Of a stretch of DNA of 9,871 nt, positions 6,584 to 9,871 are shown piece by piece (position 1 is the first letter of the stretch; each line of letters starts with the position of its first letter). The notes below the pieces were generated by a model. It searched no databases, was not told where the DNA came from, and was given only the letters and a program-made list of their open reading frames with translations. The DNA lies in NCBI GenBank assembly GCA_016267585.1, contig JACQUT010000110.1:1-9871 (forward strand), written 5' to 3'. A program made the position numbers and the translations under genes. This DNA is from Cyanobacteria bacterium NC_groundwater_1444_Ag_S-0.65um_54_12 (lineage in GTDB: Bacteria; Cyanobacteriota; Sericytochromatia; S15B-MN24; VGJW01).

Positions 6584-6836
6584 TCTCGGAAACTTCCTTG
6601 CTCAAAAAGCGATGCGCGACCGTCTCGGGTTGAATGGCTGATAATATGACGTTCGAAGTATCGGTTATGATGACGGCGCGGGTACGCCTGCCATAGGTCG
6701 CATCGACTAACGTACCGCTTTCGCGTGCTTCCTGAATGATGCGCTTGATAGGAGCTGACTCCGGGCTCACTATGGCGATCACGCGATGAGCTGATACAAA
6801 ATTCCCAAACCCGATGTTAATGAGCCTTAGCTCCAC
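6561..6836 (-). CDS. remA: RemA-like regulatory protein (DUF370 family)
   Basis: 91 residues from a GTG at 6836 with GGAGGA four to five nt upstream. The sequence [59 protein letters not shown] is diagnostic of the RemA/DUF370 family: INIGFGN near the start, [11 protein letters not shown], and the Arg-rich [12 protein letters not shown] loop. In Bacillus RemA is a DNA-binding activator of matrix and osmoprotection genes. In other phyla its role is unknown, so the specific function here is inferred from family only. The C-terminus is slightly long and overlaps gmk by 23 nt, so the two are co-transcribed and probably coupled. Length and start fit the family. Confidence 0.92.
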   Translation of the reverse strand: MELRLINIGFGNFVSAHRVIAIVSPESAPIKRIIQEARESGTLVDATYGRRTRAVIITDTSNVILSAIQPETVAHRFLSKEVSESGNQDAD

Positions 6837-6897
6837 AAGTCCTCCAGCGTTGACAGACTGTTCGCAAAAGGCCAGAGCCTATTCCAGTTTGGGTTGC

Positions 6898-6926
6898 ATG
6901 ATACGATGCTGGTAAAGGGAAAGCAA
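6898..6926 (-). promoter_or_regulatory. Candidate promoter for remA-gmk
   Basis: On the minus strand TTGCTT (6921-6926) is separated by 17 nt from TATCAT (6898-6903), which matches the -10 consensus at five of six positions. It lies about 60 nt upstream of the remA start, in the only long gap ahead of this operon. The -35 is weak (three of six). Confidence 0.4.
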
Positions 6927-6958
6927 AGGTAATGATCTCCCTTCCTCTTCTTCGCGCT

Positions 6959-6986
6959 TTGCAATTATCTTGGCCTGTGCTATACG
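6959..6986 (+). promoter_or_regulatory. Candidate promoter for the HU-type gene
   Basis: TTGCAA (6959-6964), a 16-nt spacer and TATACG (6981-6986) lie just ahead of the HU gene. They leave about 18-20 nt of leader before the ribosome binding site GGAGGAG near 6999-7005. Each box matches consensus at four of six positions, so this is tentative. Confidence 0.3.
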
Positions 6987-7010
6987 CGTCTACAGTGTGG
7001 AGGAGAGCAG

Positions 7011-7298
7011 ATGAATAAAGAAGAATTGATAGCTCAGATAAGTGAGCGCTCAGGCGTGACTAGGCGGATTGCGAATGTAGTGCTTACCCAGTTCTTCGCT
7101 ATCATCACCGATGCCCTGCGTGATGATCTGCGGGTGGCGATTTCCGGTTTCGGGACCTTCGAAGTGAAAGTTCGCAGGGAGCGCATGGGACGCAATCCTC
7201 GCACGGGTGAGCCTATCGCCATCGCTGCACGCCATGTGCCAGGTTTCATTGCAAGCAAGAGCTTGCGTACCAAAATAGCGGAAAAAAGTACTAGATAA
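7011..7298 (+). CDS. hup: HU/IHF-family DNA-binding protein
   Basis: 95 residues, ATG start with GGAGGAG about 6 nt upstream. It is a nucleoid protein that binds and bends DNA as a dimer. The sequence shows the complete HU fold: N-terminal helices (MNKEELIAQISERSGVTRRIANVVLTQFFAIITDAL), the ISGFGTFEVKVRRERMGRNPRTGEPI beta-arm region with the conserved GRNPRTG tip, and a closing VPGFIASKSLRTKI helix. IASK replaces the usual FxxGK near the end; otherwise it is standard in length and motifs. The gene stands alone, divergent from remA and convergent with the PIN-like gene, whose stop lies only 12 nt away. TACTAGA (7289-7295) and TCTAGTA (7310-7316) form a small inverted repeat across the two stops. 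Confidence 0.96.
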   Translation: MNKEELIAQISERSGVTRRIANVVLTQFFAIITDALRDDLRVAISGFGTFEVKVRRERMGRNPRTGEPIAIAARHVPGFIASKSLRTKIAEKSTR

Positions 7299-7310
7299 GC
7301 ATTCCTCGTT

Positions 7311-7739
7311 CTAGTATCGCTTGATTCCGCCGCTCCGCTCGCCCTTGACCACCGTGATGGCGCCCGATGCTGAAACCGTGGCCCAGAGCGGTCTGCTGTA
7401 GTTCCCAATTATTCGGCCCATCTTCGGCAAAAAGCTGGCGATTCTCGTAGCCAGTTCGAAAAGTCCGATCTTACCAGTGAGATCGAATACGGCGACCTTG
7501 GCTTGGTGCCAGGCTTGGATTTCAGCTACATGCGAGCGGATCTTGCGATCGCGGGTGAGAACAGCCCAGCCCCTGGCGCCGACCGCCCGGAGCCAGGCCT
7601 CATCCGGGCAGTCGTGGGCGAAGTGGCACCGATGTCGCTCGACGTCGGCACCCGCAACGACGAGCGCTTCGAAGATGGCGTCGTTGTCCAGGCACCGGTC
7701 GAGAAAATAAGTGGCCGGCTCATGCGGCCGCTTCGCCAC
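7311..7739 (-). CDS. PIN-like domain protein, probable toxin of a toxin-antitoxin pair
   Basis: 142 residues from a GTG at 7739. The N-terminal two thirds match the PIN-like layout: YFLDRCLDND places an Asp at 14, CPDEAWLRAVGARGWAVLTRDRKIR gives Asp/Glu 46-47 and Asp 64, and FDLTG follows the last strand. PIN-domain proteins are metal-dependent RNases, often VapC toxins. The short FLD...DEAWL...LTRD arrangement resembles the VapC45/PIN_10-like group from memory. The tail after about residue 105 is basic (KMGRIIGNYSRPLW, VVKGERSGGIKRY). The start lies inside the end of the HTH/DUF433 gene (20-nt overlap), the usual antitoxin-then-toxin layout with coupled translation. No strong ribosome binding site is present, consistent with coupling. 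RNase activity is inferred. Confidence 0.75.
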   Translation of the reverse strand: MAKRPHEPATYFLDRCLDNDAIFEALVVAGADVERHRCHFAHDCPDEAWLRAVGARGWAVLTRDRKIRSHVAEIQAWHQAKVAVFDLTGKIGLFELATRIASFLPKMGRIIGNYSRPLWATVSASGAITVVKGERSGGIKRY

Positions 7740-8382
7740 GTGCTACCCACTGCAATGCGGTTTCAACCTCGGAAGGATCGACGTGGTAGGCCGCCGCCAG
7801 ATCGGCGATCTTGTCACCCGCACGCCAGAAGTCCGCGAGAACGTCCAGAGGCACACCGCCGTGTGTCAGCGTCAGGCGTCCGAAGTTTACTCTTGGATCG
7901 ATGGCGAGAATCTTGGGCTCGGTAATGGGATCTTTAACCCAGAGGTGGAGACGGATGACCTTACCCGATTCGTCACGCTCAACCCGCTTCAGCGAAGCGT
8001 CCAGCAGCTTAGCGAGCGCGATCTGGCCAGATGCCGAAAGGTTGACCAATTCACCGTAGGCTTTGCTGAAGAGGCTTGCTCCGTCGGTGTAGAGGTCATG
8101 GGCGATCAAAGGGTGATTCACCTGGTCGAGCCTCTTGATCGTGGCCAGCGCTCGCCGCACGTTTTCCAGGGAAACTCCATGCTGGCGCCGGATCGTGGCC
8201 AAGATGTACAACTCGGCCATGTTGTTGAAGGAAAGGCGCAGCGGATCGGATTCAGCCGGAACGATGACGCCAGGCAGCCCTTTTCCGTGCTGGAACCAGC
8301 GCCGCACGGTTCCGACCGGCAGCCCGAGGGACCAGGCGGCCTCAGGAAGAGAATAGTTGGGGACGTCTCGACGGTCCTCCAA
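7720..8382 (-). CDS. HTH plus DUF433 protein, probable antitoxin
   Basis: About 220 residues if started at TTG 8382, which has GGGAG seven nt upstream. An in-frame ATG at 8427 would add 15 residues but overlaps a possible -10 box and has a poorer ribosome binding site; a TTG at 8472 is less likely still. Residues about 6-35 (VPNYSLPEAAWSLGLPVGTVRRWFQHG) form a MerR-type helix-turn-helix. LSFNNMAELYILATIRRQHGVSLENVRRAL adds a helical second part. The end (ILAIDPRVNFGRLTLTHGGVPLDVLADFWRAGDKIADLAAAYHVDPSEVETALQW) is a DUF433 domain, found in antitoxins paired with PIN-like toxins. The expected role is to bind and neutralise the overlapping downstream toxin and repress the shared promoter. The pair looks more GC-rich than its neighbours and is likely horizontally acquired. 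Confidence 0.75.
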   Translation of the reverse strand: MEDRRDVPNYSLPEAAWSLGLPVGTVRRWFQHGKGLPGVIVPAESDPLRLSFNNMAELYILATIRRQHGVSLENVRRALATIKRLDQVNHPLIAHDLYTDGASLFSKAYGELVNLSASGQIALAKLLDASLKRVERDESGKVIRLHLWVKDPITEPKILAIDPRVNFGRLTLTHGGVPLDVLADFWRAGDKIADLAAAYHVDPSEVETALQWVARGEAAA

Positions 8383-8425
8383 TGGCCTACTCCCTTCTCT
8401 CGCTTTCTCACCCAATCTCGAATCC

Positions 8426-8453
8426 ATTCTACCGCACCTGGGAGGCAGGCAAA
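8426..8453 (-). promoter_or_regulatory. Candidate promoter for the toxin-antitoxin pair
   Basis: On the minus strand TTTGCC (8448-8453) is 16 nt upstream of TAGAAT (8426-8431), which matches the -10 consensus at five of six positions. If used, transcription would begin around 8418-8420, and translation would have to start at TTG 8382 rather than ATG 8427. The -35 match is poor. Confidence 0.3.
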
Positions 8454-8555
8454 CCGTGCCGAGAGGGCCCAATTCAGCCCCTGGCGAAGTTTACCAGCAA
8501 TTTTCATTCGAACGGATTTCCGCGCTCGGTTTCGGCAAAGATAGTTAGAATTGAG

Positions 8556-9449
8556 TTAATGCTGCAAGCTAGCGGAAAACTTGTAACCAATAATCTTGTA
8601 GATCAACTTGGCACAGGTGAAATCTGGCGCAATTAACCCCGGGATAGGAGCGAGTTCGAGCAGATCAGCCGCCACCACCTCGCGCTGGCTAAATAGCTCG
8701 CGCAAAATTTGCAAGACTTGATACCAGCCCAGCCCACCAGGTTCCGGTGTACCCGTCGCCGGAATCACACTTGGATCAAAGCCATCTACGTCGATAGTAA
8801 GGAAAACCCGAGGGGTCAGAGTAGCTACTATACGGCGAGCTTCGTCGGCCTCGCCCCGGAGATCTCTGGCCCAAAAGATGGTGGATGGGTTTTCTTTGCG
8901 CCAAAAGGCCATTTCTTCAGCAGAAAGGCTACGAATGCCTACTTGAGTGACCGGGACTTTGAACTCGCAAACCCTACGCATCACACTGGCATGGCTTTGG
9001 GGGGTGTCGTCGTAAGCGGCGCGTAAATCGGCATGGGCATCTATTTGCAATACTGAAAGGTCGGGATATTTTTCATGCGCGGCTTGGATGCTCCCGGCAC
9101 TGATGCTGTGCTCACCACCGAGCACAACCGGAAATTTACCGTGCGCTAACGTATCCGCAACTACCTGATAGGTTTGTGCGATGGGAGCCTGGAGATCGCG
9201 CCTGGAGGGATAAAGCTCCGGAAGTGTGGCAATTCCTACCCGATAAGTTTCACTGGACAGTTCTTCATCGTAAAGCTCCAATTGTCGAGATGCCAGCAAG
9301 ATCGCCAGCGGGCCTTCTTTGGTGCCAGAGCGGTAGGAAGTCGTACCTTCGTAAGGCACCGGTATGATGACGGCGCGCGCTGTCCGCCAATCGCTGAACT
9401 CGGCAGGAAGACCACCAAAATTGAGGGTTGACCCGGAAGTGTTCGACAT
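8556..9449 (-). CDS. speB: Agmatinase-like ureohydrolase
   Basis: 297 residues, ATG start with a near-perfect AAGGAGGTTG ribosome binding site 6-7 nt upstream. The Mn-binding motifs of the arginase/agmatinase family are all present: GGEHSIS (His114), DAHADL (Asp137, His139, Asp141), SHASVMRR with His153, and TIDVDGFDPS (Asp220, Asp222), followed by GTPEPGG. The reaction is agmatine + H2O to putrescine + urea, in polyamine synthesis in the cytoplasm. DAHADLR...TPQSHASVMRR and FDPSVIPATGTPEPGG favour agmatinase over arginase, but substrate cannot be settled from motifs (formimidoylglutamase or guanidinobutyrase are alternatives). It begins 4 nt after the LytR_C-domain gene, which suggests one transcript. 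Normal length, no defects. Confidence 0.93.
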   Translation of the reverse strand: MSNTSGSTLNFGGLPAEFSDWRTARAVIIPVPYEGTTSYRSGTKEGPLAILLASRQLELYDEELSSETYRVGIATLPELYPSRRDLQAPIAQTYQVVADTLAHGKFPVVLGGEHSISAGSIQAAHEKYPDLSVLQIDAHADLRAAYDDTPQSHASVMRRVCEFKVPVTQVGIRSLSAEEMAFWRKENPSTIFWARDLRGEADEARRIVATLTPRVFLTIDVDGFDPSVIPATGTPEPGGLGWYQVLQILRELFSQREVVAADLLELAPIPGLIAPDFTCAKLIYKIIGYKFSASLQH

Positions 9450-9453
9450 CTTT

Positions 9454-9870
9454 TCAACCTCCTTGCCGCAGCGGCAGGCGCAAGGATCGCAGGAAATCTT
9501 CCCCCAAGATCACGACGTAATCTATTTTTTCCGAGAAGAATGGCAGGTTATGTGACAAGGCGAATTGACCACCAGTGGTAGTAGGCAAGTTCAAACTGCC
9601 AGCAATAGCCTCGCGCAGCTCAGCTGACCCGCTCTCACCGATAATCTGGCTCGTGGCATAGTCGGTGCTATTTGCGGTACCTACGAACCAAACGGTCCAG
9701 CCGTCCGCCCTGAGCAGGCGTGCCGCCTCACTAGCCAGCCTGGCTCGTTTGGTACCGTTCAGCACCGCGATGTGAGTAGCTGATCGAATAGGCTGGGTAG
9801 CGATTGTTTCATCTGCCGTCGCTCTGGCCGACAGCAATTTAGCAGCAAGGCGCACTGCTGCTGCTTCATC
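9454..9870 (-). CDS. LytR_C-domain protein, C-terminal part (continues past the right edge)
   Basis: 139 codons are visible and the frame stays open to the window edge. A GTG at 9855 is available, but the reading frame continues upstream (DEAAAV...), so the true start is probably outside. Residues around THIAVLNGTKRARLASEAARLLRADGWTVWFVGTANSTDYATSQII match the LytR C-terminal domain: an alpha/beta module with the VLNGT turn, the ARLASEAARLL helix and the GTANSTDYATSQI segment. DYVVILGEDF completes the fold. This domain occurs at the end of LytR-CpsA-Psr cell-wall ligases and in stand-alone membrane-anchored proteins. Whether an LCP or TM region precedes it cannot be seen. The end of the gene carries the ribosome binding site for speB. 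Confidence 0.85.
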   Translation of the reverse strand, partial: DEAAAVRLAAKLLSARATADETIATQPIRSATHIAVLNGTKRARLASEAARLLRADGWTVWFVGTANSTDYATSQIIGESGSAELREAIAGSLNLPTTTGGQFALSHNLPFFSEKIDYVVILGEDFLRSLRLPLRQGG

Positions 9871-9871
9871 C

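Noticed and set aside
6850..6855. Perfect TTGACA -35 box on the plus strand
   Set aside because: No acceptable -10 lies 16-18 nt downstream and it is about 160 nt from the HU start, so it is probably chance.
7711..8544. 277-codon plus-strand open frame
   Set aside because: It lies antisense across the HTH/DUF433 antitoxin gene, has no recognisable domain, and is typical of a shadow frame in GC-rich coding DNA.

Overview
The window looks like a chromosomal piece from a Chloroflexota-type bacterium, possibly a Ktedonobacteria relative. This is inferred from moderate GC, the remA-gmk gene pair, a LytR_C-domain protein, NHL-repeat DNA and a PDZ/multi-TM/GAF/PP2C sensor. No rRNA, tRNA, CRISPR array or insertion sequence was recognised. 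Almost everything is on the minus strand. Only a truncated NHL-repeat tail (2-262) and an HU-type gene (7011-7298) read on the plus strand.

Left half, read on the minus strand from 5577 down to 297. A 613-aa protein with an anthrax-lethal-factor-like zinc peptidase core (HEIGH plus a downstream EDFAES) is followed after 74 nt by a trans-isoprenyl diphosphate synthase with ComQ-like features. A strong stem-loop in that gap buries the synthase Shine-Dalgarno. The synthase stop overlaps the start of a large membrane sensor made of TM, PDZ, about eight TM segments, GAF and a SpoIIE/RsbU PP2C phosphatase. This sensor reading frame is cut by one in-frame TAA (2445-2447) inside the PDZ domain, giving an N-terminal 111-aa piece and a 690-aa piece. 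A prenyl synthase translationally coupled to a ComP-like membrane sensor suggests, by analogy with Bacillus ComQXP, a lipid-modified-signal system whose output is a phosphatase. No ComX-like peptide could be identified, so this remains a hypothesis.

Middle. The 349-nt gap 5578-5926 holds a very stable palindrome with perfect 27-bp arms (5774-5863), three copies of a short palindromic motif and a longer imperfect direct repeat. Then come guanylate kinase (gmk) and the regulator remA, overlapping and co-directional. A shared 174-nt intergenic region with divergent promoter candidates separates them from the HU-type gene.

Right part. A two-gene toxin-antitoxin-like module (HTH/DUF433 antitoxin, then a PIN-like toxin overlapping it by 20 nt) lies tail to tail with the HU gene. 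Next is a probable agmatinase (speB), 4 nt downstream of a LytR_C-domain gene that runs off the right edge. remA-gmk, HU and speB are housekeeping. The toxin-antitoxin module, the metallopeptidase, the palindrome and the synthase/sensor pair are the accessory part.
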